Shown piece by piece: positions 1-6,662 of a DNA stretch of 9,807 nt (its first letter is position 1; each line of letters opens with the position of its first letter). The position numbers were made by a program, and so were the translations under genes. This DNA comes from Actinomycetota bacterium (GTDB taxonomy: Bacteria > Actinomycetota > Acidimicrobiia > Acidimicrobiales > SZUA-35). The notes below the pieces were generated by a model. That model was not told the origin of the DNA. It ran no database searches and saw nothing but the letters and a program-made list of their open reading frames with translations. The stretch spans positions 1-9,807 of the forward strand of contig JAQCHM010000095.1 of the NCBI GenBank assembly GCA_027730885.1. The letters run 5' to 3'.

Positions 1-200
1 GCCACCGTCACTAGTCCCAGGCGGCTCCCGGCGGTGCCCCCGACGGCGACGACGGGGTCCACTCCCCCGTCGCGAAGGGCCGCCACGACGCGCTGTCCCA
101 TCAGGAGGTCACCGGCAATCGCCAGCGCCTTGTCCGAACCGAAGCGACGACTCGCGCCTCCGACGAGGATGGCACCGGCCACCGGTGCCCGGGCGGTCAA
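1..200 (-). CDS. mobA: MobA-like molybdenum cofactor guanylyltransferase (N-terminal part, runs off the window)
   Basis: Reading the minus strand from about 200 gives an open frame to the window edge. It holds the nucleotidyltransferase signature GAILVGGASRRFGSDKAL, which matches the family pattern L-x-GG-x-S-x-R-x-G-x-DK (glycine-rich nucleotide-binding loop plus the lysine that contacts GTP). MobA attaches GMP to molybdopterin, giving the dinucleotide form used by DMSO-reductase-type enzymes; it acts in the cytoplasm. Only about 66 residues are present, so the Mg-binding and substrate half cannot be seen. No ATG lies upstream. A TTG at 200 (after a weak GAGA) or a GTG at 182 are the candidate starts; GTG would put the loop closer to the N-terminus, as is usual. 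It follows the DUF3151 gene by 16 bases and is probably the last-read gene seen of the pyk unit. A related nucleotidyltransferase such as MocA is a weaker alternative. Confidence 0.75.
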   Translation of the reverse strand, partial: MTARAPVAGAILVGGASRRFGSDKALAIAGDLLMGQRVVAALRDGGVDPVVAVGGTAGSRLGLVTV

Positions 201-216
201 TCGGATCTCGCGCGGC

Positions 217-660
217 TCAGTCGAGCAGGTTGTGGTCGGTCCAGCCTGGATCGAGCTGGATCAGGAAATGCCGGATGCGCTCCTCCTCGTCCGCCTCGCC
301 GATGGCCGCCGCCCCGATGCGGAGTCCGGCCAGCGCGCGCAGGAAGCCTCGATTGGTGGAATGGATCCAGCGGACGTACCCCGAACCTCGCCAGCCGTTC
401 TGGCGCAAGGTGTCAAGGCCGCGGTGATACCCGACGCGGTAGGCGGCGTAGCGCTCGATGTCGTCGCGGCCCAGATCACCGAGCCGAGCCCACGCGTCGA
501 GGTAGCGCGGCCAGCGGACGACAACAGCCGCCACGGCGGTACGACGCCGCTCCTCGGGTTGCGCCCACGCTTCATCGAGCGCGGCCTGCTGGGCGGCGTC
601 GGCTGGGGGCAGCACGGTCTCGGGAGGACCGGCCGCGCTGAACTGGATGTTCTGACTCAT
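217..660 (-). CDS. DUF3151 family protein
   Basis: A 147-residue soluble protein with no signal peptide or membrane segment. The recognisable DUF3151 core is the run around residues 73-110: AYRVGYHRGLDTLRQNGW, then WIHSTNRGFLRAL, followed by AAIGEADEEERIRHFL. The family is confined to Actinomycetota as far as I know and has no established biochemical function; the helical, Arg/Trp-rich core suggests a small all-alpha protein (inference). The ATG at 660 overlaps the TGA of the upstream patatin gene in an ATGA arrangement, and there is no clear Shine-Dalgarno sequence, so translation is probably by reinitiation. It lies between a patatin-type phospholipase and mobA, which does not reveal its role. 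The length is normal for the family and the gene looks intact. Confidence 0.85.
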   Translation of the reverse strand: MSQNIQFSAAGPPETVLPPADAAQQAALDEAWAQPEERRRTAVAAVVVRWPRYLDAWARLGDLGRDDIERYAAYRVGYHRGLDTLRQNGWRGSGYVRWIHSTNRGFLRALAGLRIGAAAIGEADEEERIRHFLIQLDPGWTDHNLLD

Positions 661-1547
661 GCCCGGGAGCGTAGTTCGAGGTCGGCGAGATGGGCGCTCG
701 ACGCAAGATGAGCTTGGGCGGCCAGTCGCCGACCCTGGGAGAAGTCGTCGAAACGAATGTTGGGTAGCGGCCCTGACGGCAGCCGGATCAGCTCGCAGCG
801 TCTTGTCAGGTCGTCACAGTCGTCTTCGAAACGCCGCAGCCTCGCGACCCAGTAGGCGTGCAGCGCGCCGTCGAACGGCCGATCGGCGCGGAATCTGCGA
901 ACCTCGTTGAGGTACCCCACGTGCAGTAGGTAGATGCGTTTGGCGCCCATCTCTGCTGCCTGGTCGACCGGGGCTTCGCGGACGACACCACCGTCCATGT
1001 AGAGCTCGCCGTCGATCTCGACCGGTGGATACACCGCGGGGAGTGCGGCCGAAGCCATCAGAGCGGGCACGAGTGGCCCCGAGTCGAACCAATGCTCGTC
1101 GGCTGTGCTGAGCTTGGTGGCTACGCATGCGAACGGAACTTTCAGCGCCTCGAACGAATCGACCGGCAGCTCGCTTTCGAGAAAGGCTTCGAGGACGCGG
1201 GGGTCGTGAAGGCTGCGCTTCCGCAACGCCATCTGCACCGCGATTGGGAGTCGACTGTCCGGCATCAGGTCGGGGCGCCCGTCGGCGAGCCGCCCCCAGA
1301 TGCCGTCGAGGTGGATCAGGCCTCGGAAGGAGGGGTCCGCAGCGAACGCCGCGCCGTTGATGGCGCCGACCGAGCAGCCAACGATGACGTCGGGCTCGAT
1401 ACCCCGTTCGACCAGGGCGCGGAGCATGCCGATCTGGACCGCCCCCAGGTTGCCTCCGCCGGAGAAGACGAACGCTGTCTGGTTGCGCCGATGCAACGCG
1501 TCTCGAAGCCGCTGCAGCGCCGTGCTCTTCAGCGGCGCCGGTTTCAC
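657..1547 (-). CDS. Patatin-like phospholipase (RssA/NTE-type serine acyl hydrolase)
   Basis: Predicted 296-residue cytoplasmic lipid acyl hydrolase with a Ser-Asp dyad. All three patatin blocks are visible: the oxyanion loop SGGGNLGAV (residues 29-37), the nucleophile elbow GCSVGAING (Ser59), and the MDGGV block with Asp185. Patatins cleave acyl esters of phospholipids or lysophospholipids; the true substrate here is unknown. The open frame continues upstream to 1724, but those about 60 residues are Arg/His-rich shadow sequence inside pyk. I therefore start at the GTG at 1547, which overlaps the pyk TGA as GTGA and puts the first patatin block about 25 residues in, as usual. No Shine-Dalgarno sequence precedes it, in line with translational coupling. 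The stop overlaps the DUF3151 start (ATGA). Intact and of normal length. Confidence 0.88.
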   Translation of the reverse strand: MKPAPLKSTALQRLRDALHRRNQTAFVFSGGGNLGAVQIGMLRALVERGIEPDVIVGCSVGAINGAAFAADPSFRGLIHLDGIWGRLADGRPDLMPDSRLPIAVQMALRKRSLHDPRVLEAFLESELPVDSFEALKVPFACVATKLSTADEHWFDSGPLVPALMASAALPAVYPPVEIDGELYMDGGVVREAPVDQAAEMGAKRIYLLHVGYLNEVRRFRADRPFDGALHAYWVARLRRFEDDCDDLTRRCELIRLPSGPLPNIRFDDFSQGRRLAAQAHLASSAHLADLELRSRA

Positions 1548-2971
1548 GGGCAGCGCAGCATTCGGAGGGTGTCGGTCATGCCGGCGGTTGCGCTGCTGCC
1601 GGCCAGCACGGCGACGAGGTCGCCCGGCTTGATGTAGCCGCCATCTCGGGCCGACCGAAGCGCTCGTTGCACGGTGGACTCCATGTCGTCGATGGCATCG
1701 ATGAGCAGCGGCGTGGCGCCCCAACTGAGCGAGAGCTGTCGGACCGTGCGTTCCTCAGGACTGAATCCGAGGATCTGGATCTGCGGTCGGAAGCGGGCAA
1801 TGGCGCGGACGGTGAACCCGGAACGGGAGATACAGACGATCGCCTTGACGCCGATGTCGGTGGCCGCGCGCCAGGTTGCCATCGTCATGACGTCGGTGAC
1901 CGCCGCATCGACCTGTGTCGGCTCCTGGAGCTGGGCTTTGCGAAGTGACGAGGCCCATCCGTCGTAGTCGAATGCCTGGTCTGCGCGGCGGGCGATGCGA
2001 GCCATGGTGGATACGACGTTCACCGGGTCGATGCCGATCGCTGTCTCGGCCGACAACATGATGGCGCTGGTGCCATCAAACACTGCGTTGGCGATGTCTG
2101 ACGCTTCGGCACGCGTCGGCGACGGGGCGGAGATCATCGACTCGAGCATCTGGGTCGCGGTGATCGCCGGTCGGCCCAGGGCGACGCAACGGGTGATGAT
2201 CTCCTTCTGGTGATGGGGAAGGTCTTCGATGCTGCACTCCGAGCCCAGATCGCCGCGGGCGATCATCACCGCGCCGGAAGCCGCGATGATGCCGTCGAGG
2301 TTCTCGATGGCGGCTCGTGTCTCGATCTTGGCGACGACCAGCGGGCCCCGGGGGGCCGGTTCGAGTCCGACGCGCCGGATGTCGTGGGCCGAACGCACGA
2401 ACGACAGGGCCACCATGTCGACCCCGACGGCGACGAACGCGTCGAGTAGGCGGAGGTCCTGGTCGGTGGGACTGTTGAGCGTGAGTCGGTCGGATGGGAT
2501 GTGGACCCCTGGCCGACCTTGCAGGGTGCCACCGAAGATGACGCGAGCAATGAAGGCGTCGGCGTCGATGTGGTCGATCTCGAGCAGGATGGAACCGTCG
2601 CCAAGGGTCAAGCGGTCCCCGAGGCGAAGGTCGGTCAGCAGGTTGGGGTAGTTGACGGTGAACGCCTCGGCCGTGCTCTTGCCGTCGCCCGGGGTGAGGC
2701 GAATGAGCGAACCGCCTTCGATGACCGCGGCGCCCTCGAAGGCGCCGAGCCGGATCTTGGGTCCGGGCAGGTCGACCAGGATGCCGAGGGGCACCCGGGC
2801 AGCCTCCGCGGCTCCACGGACTCGGTGGTAGCGCTCGAGGGCGCGTTCCAGCGATGTCTGTGAGAGGTTGAGGCGGGCGACATCCATGCCGGCGTCGATC
2901 ATGTCCCGCAGCACCGTCGGATCGTCCGACGCCGGCCCGATGGTGGCAATGATCTTTGTTCGACGGTTCAC
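1544..2971 (-). CDS. pyk: Pyruvate kinase, probably of the K+-independent (Lys) type
   Basis: A 475-residue protein catalysing phosphoenolpyruvate + ADP to pyruvate + ATP, the last step of glycolysis. Visible landmarks: KIIATIGPAS at the N-terminus (6-15), ARLNLSQ (32-38), VDLPGPKIRLG (66-76), B domain about 77-165, SFVRS (190-194), AKIET with catalytic Lys215 and metal ligand Glu217, ARGDLG (238-243), then ATQMLESM and PTRAEASDIANAV, and a C-terminal allosteric-type domain. In the family the PGPKIR form with Lys (Lys72 here), as in E. coli PykA, marks K+-independent enzymes, whereas KGPEIR marks K+-dependent ones. Some positions are divergent: NLSQTS replaces NFSHG, and DGTSAIMLSAETA replaces DGTDAVMLSGETA. 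The GTG start at 2971 lies exactly six bases after a TAGACT hexamer, so the mRNA is probably leaderless. It heads the unit that continues into the patatin gene. Confidence 0.95.
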   Translation of the reverse strand: MNRRTKIIATIGPASDDPTVLRDMIDAGMDVARLNLSQTSLERALERYHRVRGAAEAARVPLGILVDLPGPKIRLGAFEGAAVIEGGSLIRLTPGDGKSTAEAFTVNYPNLLTDLRLGDRLTLGDGSILLEIDHIDADAFIARVIFGGTLQGRPGVHIPSDRLTLNSPTDQDLRLLDAFVAVGVDMVALSFVRSAHDIRRVGLEPAPRGPLVVAKIETRAAIENLDGIIAASGAVMIARGDLGSECSIEDLPHHQKEIITRCVALGRPAITATQMLESMISAPSPTRAEASDIANAVFDGTSAIMLSAETAIGIDPVNVVSTMARIARRADQAFDYDGWASSLRKAQLQEPTQVDAAVTDVMTMATWRAATDIGVKAIVCISRSGFTVRAIARFRPQIQILGFSPEERTVRQLSLSWGATPLLIDAIDDMESTVQRALRSARDGGYIKPGDLVAVLAGSSATAGMTDTLRMLRCP

Positions 2972-2977
2972 ACGCCG

Positions 2978-2983
2978 AGTCTA
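2978..2983 (-). promoter_or_regulatory. Candidate -10 (TAGACT) for pyk, leaderless
   Basis: TAGACT on the minus strand is followed by six bases and then the GTG start of pyk, so transcription would begin at or very near the start codon. No convincing -35 box is visible 16-18 bases upstream; instead the palindrome at 2994-3008 lies there. The same hexamer-to-start spacing recurs at three other genes in the window. Confidence 0.6.
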
Positions 2984-2993
2984 GTCGTTGGGA

Positions 2994-3008
2994 TCCGGGG
3001 TCCCCGGA
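2994..3008. promoter_or_regulatory. 15-base perfect palindrome, candidate operator in the pyk promoter
   Basis: TCCGGGGTCCCCGGA is a perfect inverted repeat around a single central T. It starts 10 bases upstream of the proposed pyk -10 and so covers the position of the -35 region. That placement suits a repressor or activator site. No regulator is identifiable from the sequence, and GC-rich palindromes can arise by chance in such DNA. Confidence 0.35.
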
Positions 3009-3032
3009 GCGGTCGTACCCCGTTTCGGCTGT

Positions 3033-3047
3033 CCCCGCCGAGCGGGG
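3033..3047. repeat. Inverted repeat CCCCGC-CGA-GCGGGG upstream of the histidine phosphatase
   Basis: Six-base perfect arms flank a three-base centre, ending 7 bases before the proposed -10 of the histidine phosphatase gene. It may be an operator within the spacer and -35 area. It would lie in untranscribed DNA if the mRNA starts near 3067, so a role as a terminator is unlikely. Confidence 0.3.
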
Positions 3048-3054
3048 CCTGCGT

Positions 3055-3060
3055 TAGAGT
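3055..3060 (+). promoter_or_regulatory. Candidate -10 (TAGAGT) for the histidine phosphatase
   Basis: TAGAGT lies nine bases before the ATG at 3070, so the predicted transcript has a leader of zero to about three bases. No Shine-Dalgarno sequence is present in front of this ATG, which fits leaderless translation. No clear -35 box is seen. Confidence 0.5.
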
Positions 3061-3069
3061 CTGCGCCGT

Positions 3070-3666
3070 ATGGAATTGATCGTGATCCGCCACGCCCGAC
3101 CCGAACGACTCGAAGGCATCAAGGGCGGCGCCGACCCAGCGCTCACCGCAGTGGGGCACCGACAGTCCGAGCTGGTCGCCGACTGGGTCAGGGCCGAACA
3201 CCTCGACGCCATCTACGTCAGTCCGATGGCGCGGGCCCGCCAGACCAGCCAACCCATCGAAGAAGCGATGGGGATCGCTGCCGTCGTCGAGCCGCGTATC
3301 CGGGAGTACGACGCCACCTCGTCGCACTACATCCCGATCGAGGAGGTGAAGCAGGACAAGGAAGCGTGGAAGCGGTGGATCGCTCGGGACGAGGCGGCCG
3401 ACCGTTCCGAGTTCTTTGCGATGGTCAACGAGGCCTTTGGCGAGATCGCGGCTCGGCACCGCGGCCAGCGCGTCGCGGTCGTGTGCCATGGAGGCGTCAT
3501 CAATGCCGTCGCCTCCGGCATCCTCGGCCTGGGACACCGCATATTCTTCAACCCTCATTACACGAGCATCAACCGGATGATGGTCGCGTCGTCGGGCGAA
3601 CGGTCGATCGTGAGCCTCAACGACATCGGCCACCTGCACGCGTTCCCCGACCTCATCCTGCACTGA
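3070..3666 (+). CDS. Histidine phosphatase (phosphoglycerate mutase-like) family protein
   Basis: A 198-residue soluble protein of the histidine phosphatase branch 1 superfamily. It opens with IVIRHARPE, the RH[GA] signature, with nucleophile His8 and neighbouring Arg7. SPMARARQTS (51-60) supplies the phosphate-pocket Arg57, Glu79 in REYD is the likely general acid, and VVCHGGVINA carries the second histidine, His140. Family members remove phosphate from many small molecules through a phosphohistidine intermediate. The length is near 200 and it lacks the long insert of dPGM, so a true phosphoglycerate mutase is unlikely; a broad-specificity phosphatase (CobC/PhoE-like) is more probable. The substrate is unknown. 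It is divergent from pyk and convergent with the acyl-CoA dehydrogenase, with only ten bases between their stops. Translation probably starts on a leaderless mRNA. Confidence 0.9.
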   Translation: MELIVIRHARPERLEGIKGGADPALTAVGHRQSELVADWVRAEHLDAIYVSPMARARQTSQPIEEAMGIAAVVEPRIREYDATSSHYIPIEEVKQDKEAWKRWIARDEAADRSEFFAMVNEAFGEIAARHRGQRVAVVCHGGVINAVASGILGLGHRIFFNPHYTSINRMMVASSGERSIVSLNDIGHLHAFPDLILH

Positions 3667-3676
3667 CCAGCTCCCC

Positions 3677-4861
3677 TCAGTTCCGGGGAACAGCGCTCCA
3701 GGATTGCTCCTTGTCGGTTCGGACGTCGCCGGGCAGGCCGAGGACCCGCTCACCGAGAATGTTCTTCATCACCTCGGTGGTGCCGCCCTCGATCGAGTTG
3801 GCCCGGCTGCGCAGGAAGGCGCGCTGGGGCGTCGTCGCCTCCTCGGCCGATTCGGCCGAACCGAGGCTGTACTCGCCGTAGAGCATCCCGGCGGGCCCGA
3901 GCAGGTTCATGGCGAACGACCAAATGGCCTTGTTCAGATCGGCCTGCTCCAGCTTGCCGACCGAACCTTCCGGTCCTGGGACACCGATCTTGCGCATCTC
4001 CGAGGCCCGGATGTTGGTGAGGCGGTGGACTTCGGCCCGAACCCAGAGCTTCATGAGCTCATCGCGGTCGGCGGCAGTGGCCGTGCCGTTCGATACACGC
4101 GCCCGGTACGCCTTGGTGGCCACGCCGATGGTGCCGCTGCCCTTCGCGGGCACCACGCCGCCGATCGCGACCCGCTCGTTCATCAGGGTGGTCAGCGCGA
4201 CCCGCCAACCGTCGCCGACCTCGCCCATGCGCTCAGAATCAGGCGTGCGGGCGTCGGTGAGGTAGATCTCGTTGAACTCGGCCGAGCCGGTCATCTGGCG
4301 AAGCGGCCGCACTTCCACGCCGGGCTGGTGCATGTCGATCACGAAGTAGCTGAGACCCTTGTGCTTCGGTTGTTCGGTGTCGTGGCGAGCCACGAGCATG
4401 CCCCAGCGGGACAGGTGGGCCAACGACGTCCAGACCTTCTGGCCGTTGAACACCCACTCGTCGCCGTCACGGACGGCCCGCGTTGACAGGCCGGCGACAT
4501 CGGAGCCGGCGCCGGGCTCGCTGAACATCTGGCACCAGATCTCCTCGCCGGTGAACAACGGCCGGAGGCAGCGCTGCTTCTGTTCTTCGCTCCCGTGGGT
4601 CAGCACGGTGGGCGCGCCCATGCCGTAGCCGATCGGGTTTCTCCAGTAGGCGCTTGGCGCACCCGCGTCGGCCAGTCGTTGATTGATACGGGTCTGCAGC
4701 TTGGGGCTGAGGCCGAGGCCTCCATAGCCGACCGGGAAGTTGACCCAGCCCAGTCCCAAGTCGTACTGGCGACCGAGGAACTCCAACGGGGGTGCCTGTC
4801 GAGGATCGAGATCGCTGACCAGTTGATCGATCAGGGCATCAACGGTGGCTTCATCGGACAT
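3677..4861 (-). CDS. Acyl-CoA dehydrogenase family protein (FadE-like)
   Basis: A 394-residue flavoprotein predicted to introduce a 2,3 double bond into an acyl-CoA thioester with FAD as cofactor, passing electrons to ETF. Features in order: N-terminal helical domain with LGWVNFPVGYGGLGLS (37-52), the FAD/substrate block WCQMFSEPGAGSDVAGL (109 onwards), NGQKVWTSLAH in the middle beta domain, and a C-terminal helical domain with RSRANSIEGGTTEVMKNI and ILGERVLGLP. Glu358 of EGGT aligns with the usual catalytic base. I chose the ATG at 4861: it has GAGG five bases upstream and gives the family length. The frame continues to 5296, but that part is shadow sequence inside the SirB1-like gene. The N-terminal lid is short relative to MCAD, as in many actinobacterial FadE proteins. 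Substrate class (fatty acid, steroid side chain, other) cannot be told from sequence alone. Confidence 0.92.
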   Translation of the reverse strand: MSDEATVDALIDQLVSDLDPRQAPPLEFLGRQYDLGLGWVNFPVGYGGLGLSPKLQTRINQRLADAGAPSAYWRNPIGYGMGAPTVLTHGSEEQKQRCLRPLFTGEEIWCQMFSEPGAGSDVAGLSTRAVRDGDEWVFNGQKVWTSLAHLSRWGMLVARHDTEQPKHKGLSYFVIDMHQPGVEVRPLRQMTGSAEFNEIYLTDARTPDSERMGEVGDGWRVALTTLMNERVAIGGVVPAKGSGTIGVATKAYRARVSNGTATAADRDELMKLWVRAEVHRLTNIRASEMRKIGVPGPEGSVGKLEQADLNKAIWSFAMNLLGPAGMLYGEYSLGSAESAEEATTPQRAFLRSRANSIEGGTTEVMKNILGERVLGLPGDVRTDKEQSWSAVPRN

Positions 4862-4892
4862 GGGAACCTCGGGTTTTTCGTTGGTCGAAGAC

Positions 4893-4921
4893 GGGGTCAG
4901 TTGAGGTGGGGTCAGTTGAGG
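4893..4921. repeat. Tandem 15-base duplication over the stop codon of the SirB1-like gene
   Basis: GGGGTCAGTTGAGG occurs at 4893-4906 and again at 4908-4921, a period of 15. On the minus strand this repeats the last codons and stop of the SirB1-like gene (CTC AAC TGA) in the same frame, so a second copy of Leu-Asn-stop follows the first. The duplication lies in the gap before the acyl-CoA dehydrogenase start and looks like a recent replication-slippage event. Confidence 0.85.
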
Positions 4922-5727
4922 CGGAAGCGCAAGCGGGTCGCCGCCGCGTGGTGTGCAGCTTCGTGCTCGGAGTCGAGGAGCGCCAGGATTTCGTGTTGTT
5001 CGGCTGCTGCGTCGAAGCGCCCGGTTGCGTTGAGGAGTTTGAGGAGCTCGATCCGGTGGGCCACACCCGCGCCGGGCAAGGCGACAGCGAGCTGCGTGAC
5101 CGCGGTCGCTCGGCTCAGGTCTCCCATCGTGAGATGGATGTGGCGCAGGTTGTTGAGCATCCGATGGCCAACCTCGGCCGGGTCGAGCACGGCAGTGTGA
5201 CCGGGCTCGAGCTGTGCCCCGGGGTGAGAGCGGGCTAAGAGGTCCTGACACCCGTTGACGTCGAGCGTCTGGCCGGCCTCGAACGGGTCGAACCAACGGT
5301 CGGCGCGAGACCCATCACCCAGCAAGAAGTGGCCGGGAAAGCCAACCGGCGTCAGGGCGATTCCCAAGCGCCGCCCGATCTCGATCGCCACGATGGCCAG
5401 GGTGATCGGGATGCCGAGCCGCGTGTCGATGACTCGATGCAGGTACGAGTTGTCGGGGTGGTAGTACTCGCGGTGGTTGCCCTTGAAGCCGAGATCCACG
5501 AACACGTAGTTCAGCACCGCGTCGGCTTCGGCGCAGATGGCGGGTGCGCCTTCGGCCAACCGGTCGAGCCCGGTGGTGATCAGCCCGGCCTCAGGTGGTT
5601 CGTCGGCGAGCCCGGCGATGACCTCGGCCAAACCGGCGAGCGATGGTCCGTCGGGCGCCGAGAACTCGACCCGCAGTTGGGCTTCGAGCTCGACCAGCGG
5701 ACGACAGTTGCGGCGCGACGGGGTCAA
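4912..5727 (-). CDS. SirB1-like protein (transglutaminase-fold core, C-terminal TPR-like helices)
   Basis: About 271 residues of the SirB1/Transglut_core2 family. The core is clear: LNYVFVDLGFKGNHREYY, then DNSYLHRVIDTRLGIPITLA, IEIGRRLGIALTPVGFPGHF and FDPFEAG, followed by a helical tail (MLNNLRHIHLTMGDLSRA) resembling the tetratricopeptide-like end of the family. The nucleophilic Cys of true transglutaminases is not seen; the position is in IPITLAIVAIEIG, so a structural or binding role is likelier than catalysis. The function of the family is unknown. Start: the upstream crotonase ends at 5741, and a TTG at 5727 with GCAGG four bases upstream is the best choice; a longer frame to 5880 is shadow sequence. 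It sits between a crotonase and an acyl-CoA dehydrogenase, probably co-transcribed with both. Confidence 0.85.
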   Translation of the reverse strand: MTPSRRNCRPLVELEAQLRVEFSAPDGPSLAGLAEVIAGLADEPPEAGLITTGLDRLAEGAPAICAEADAVLNYVFVDLGFKGNHREYYHPDNSYLHRVIDTRLGIPITLAIVAIEIGRRLGIALTPVGFPGHFLLGDGSRADRWFDPFEAGQTLDVNGCQDLLARSHPGAQLEPGHTAVLDPAEVGHRMLNNLRHIHLTMGDLSRATAVTQLAVALPGAGVAHRIELLKLLNATGRFDAAAEQHEILALLDSEHEAAHHAAATRLRFRLN

Positions 5728-5740
5728 CGGACCTGCCCGG

Positions 5741-6565
5741 TCAATGGCCCCGGAAAACGGGTGACCGCTTCTCCATGAACGCAGCGACACCCTCGGCGTA
5801 GTCAGCACTGGCGAAGCAGCCCTTGGCTGCGGCTTCGGCCCGTTCGAGGAGGTCGCTGCCGTCTGATCGGTGCCCCGCAAGGTGGGCGGCGACAGCGAGC
5901 TTGGTGGCCCGCTGGGTCAGCGGCGCACGGGTTGCCATCACCTCGGCTTGTTCACGGACGTAGGTCTCGAGGTCGGCCTTGGGGCGGACGTGGTTGACCA
6001 TTCCCCATCGCAAGGCGGTCTCGGCGTCGTAGATGTTGCCGGTGTACACGATCTCCTTGGTCACCGCCGGACCGAGGAGATCGACGATCTTGGCGGTGCC
6101 GGCCGGCGAGTAGCCCAGACCCAGCTTGGCAGGCGGGAGGGCGAAGCGGGCGTCGTCGGCGGCGTAGCGGATGTCGGCGCAGAAGGAGATGGCCAGTCCC
6201 CCGCCGACACAGACGCCGTGGATCATGGCCAGGGTCGGCTTGGCCAGCGTTTCGATGGCGGTGTAGCCCAGGGCAGTTGCCTGGTCGTACGTGGTCGCTG
6301 AGCCGCCGGTGCGGACCTCGTTGAACTGGCTGATGTCGGCCCCTGCGACGAAGGCCTTCTCGCCGGCACCACGGAGGATGACGACCCGGATGTCGTCGTC
6401 GTCCTCGAGTTCCTGACAGAGCCTCGGGAGGGCCTGCCACATGCCAACGGTCATGGCGTTGCGTCGAGTCTCGTGGTCGAAGACGAGCCAGCCGATCGAG
6501 CCATCGCGCTCGATGCGAACTTCGGCGGTCGGCGTTTCTGGGGAGGCGGGCACCGTTGCTGTCAC
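5741..6565 (-). CDS. Crotonase-superfamily protein lacking both classical hydratase glutamates
   Basis: A 274-residue acyl-CoA-binding protein of the enoyl-CoA hydratase/isomerase superfamily. The two oxyanion-hole segments are intact: KAFVAGADISQF (70-81) and HGVCVGGGLAISFCADIRYA (116-135), with the usual C-terminal helical region ending AAFMEKRSPVFRGH. In rat mitochondrial hydratase the GGGxE and QPE glutamates carry out water addition; here those positions are Ala125 (GGGLA) and Pro145 (LPPAK). A normal syn-hydration reaction is therefore unlikely, and decarboxylase, isomerase, thioesterase or non-catalytic roles are open. The GTG start at 6565 follows TAGGTT by exactly six bases, indicating a leaderless mRNA. 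It heads the unit that continues 13 bases on into the SirB1-like gene and then the acyl-CoA dehydrogenase. Confidence 0.9.
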   Translation of the reverse strand: MTATVPASPETPTAEVRIERDGSIGWLVFDHETRRNAMTVGMWQALPRLCQELEDDDDIRVVILRGAGEKAFVAGADISQFNEVRTGGSATTYDQATALGYTAIETLAKPTLAMIHGVCVGGGLAISFCADIRYAADDARFALPPAKLGLGYSPAGTAKIVDLLGPAVTKEIVYTGNIYDAETALRWGMVNHVRPKADLETYVREQAEVMATRAPLTQRATKLAVAAHLAGHRSDGSDLLERAEAAAKGCFASADYAEGVAAFMEKRSPVFRGH

Positions 6566-6571
6566 TGCGCC

Positions 6572-6577
6572 AACCTA
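6572..6577 (-). promoter_or_regulatory. Candidate promoter -10 (TAGGTT) for the crotonase/SirB1/ACAD unit
   Basis: TAGGTT on the minus strand is followed by six bases and the GTG start. A CTGGCA, four of six bases matching TTGACA, lies 18 bases upstream at 6596-6601. No ribosome-binding site can fit between hexamer and start. Confidence 0.6.
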
Positions 6578-6648
6578 GCGATCCAGGGCCGGGCGTGCCA
6601 GCCGCCCCGGTCCTCGCTGTGGGATGGTTGCCACCCGGAGCAGGGTGC

Positions 6649-6654
6649 TAGCTT
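6649..6654 (+). promoter_or_regulatory. Candidate promoter -10 (TAGCTT) for the GDPD gene
   Basis: TAGCTT is followed by eight bases and then GTG at 6663. TTGCCA at 6628-6633 resembles a -35 box, though the 15-base spacing is short. This hexamer decides the start: the in-frame ATG at 6624 lies upstream of the -10 and would not be on such a transcript. Confidence 0.5.
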
Positions 6655-6662
6655 CAGGGTTC

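Noticed and set aside
34..711. Long plus-strand open frame across the mobA/DUF3151 region
   Set aside because: It lies opposite two recognisable minus-strand genes, is Arg/Pro/Ala-rich and has no family motif; typical of GC-rich shadow frames.
1548..1724. N-terminal extension of the patatin gene
   Set aside because: It lies wholly inside pyk, encodes Arg/His-rich low-complexity sequence, and a coupled GTG start exists at 1547.
2968..3753. 261-residue minus-strand frame opposite the histidine phosphatase
   Set aside because: The opposite strand encodes a complete phosphatase with both catalytic histidines; this frame shows no motif.
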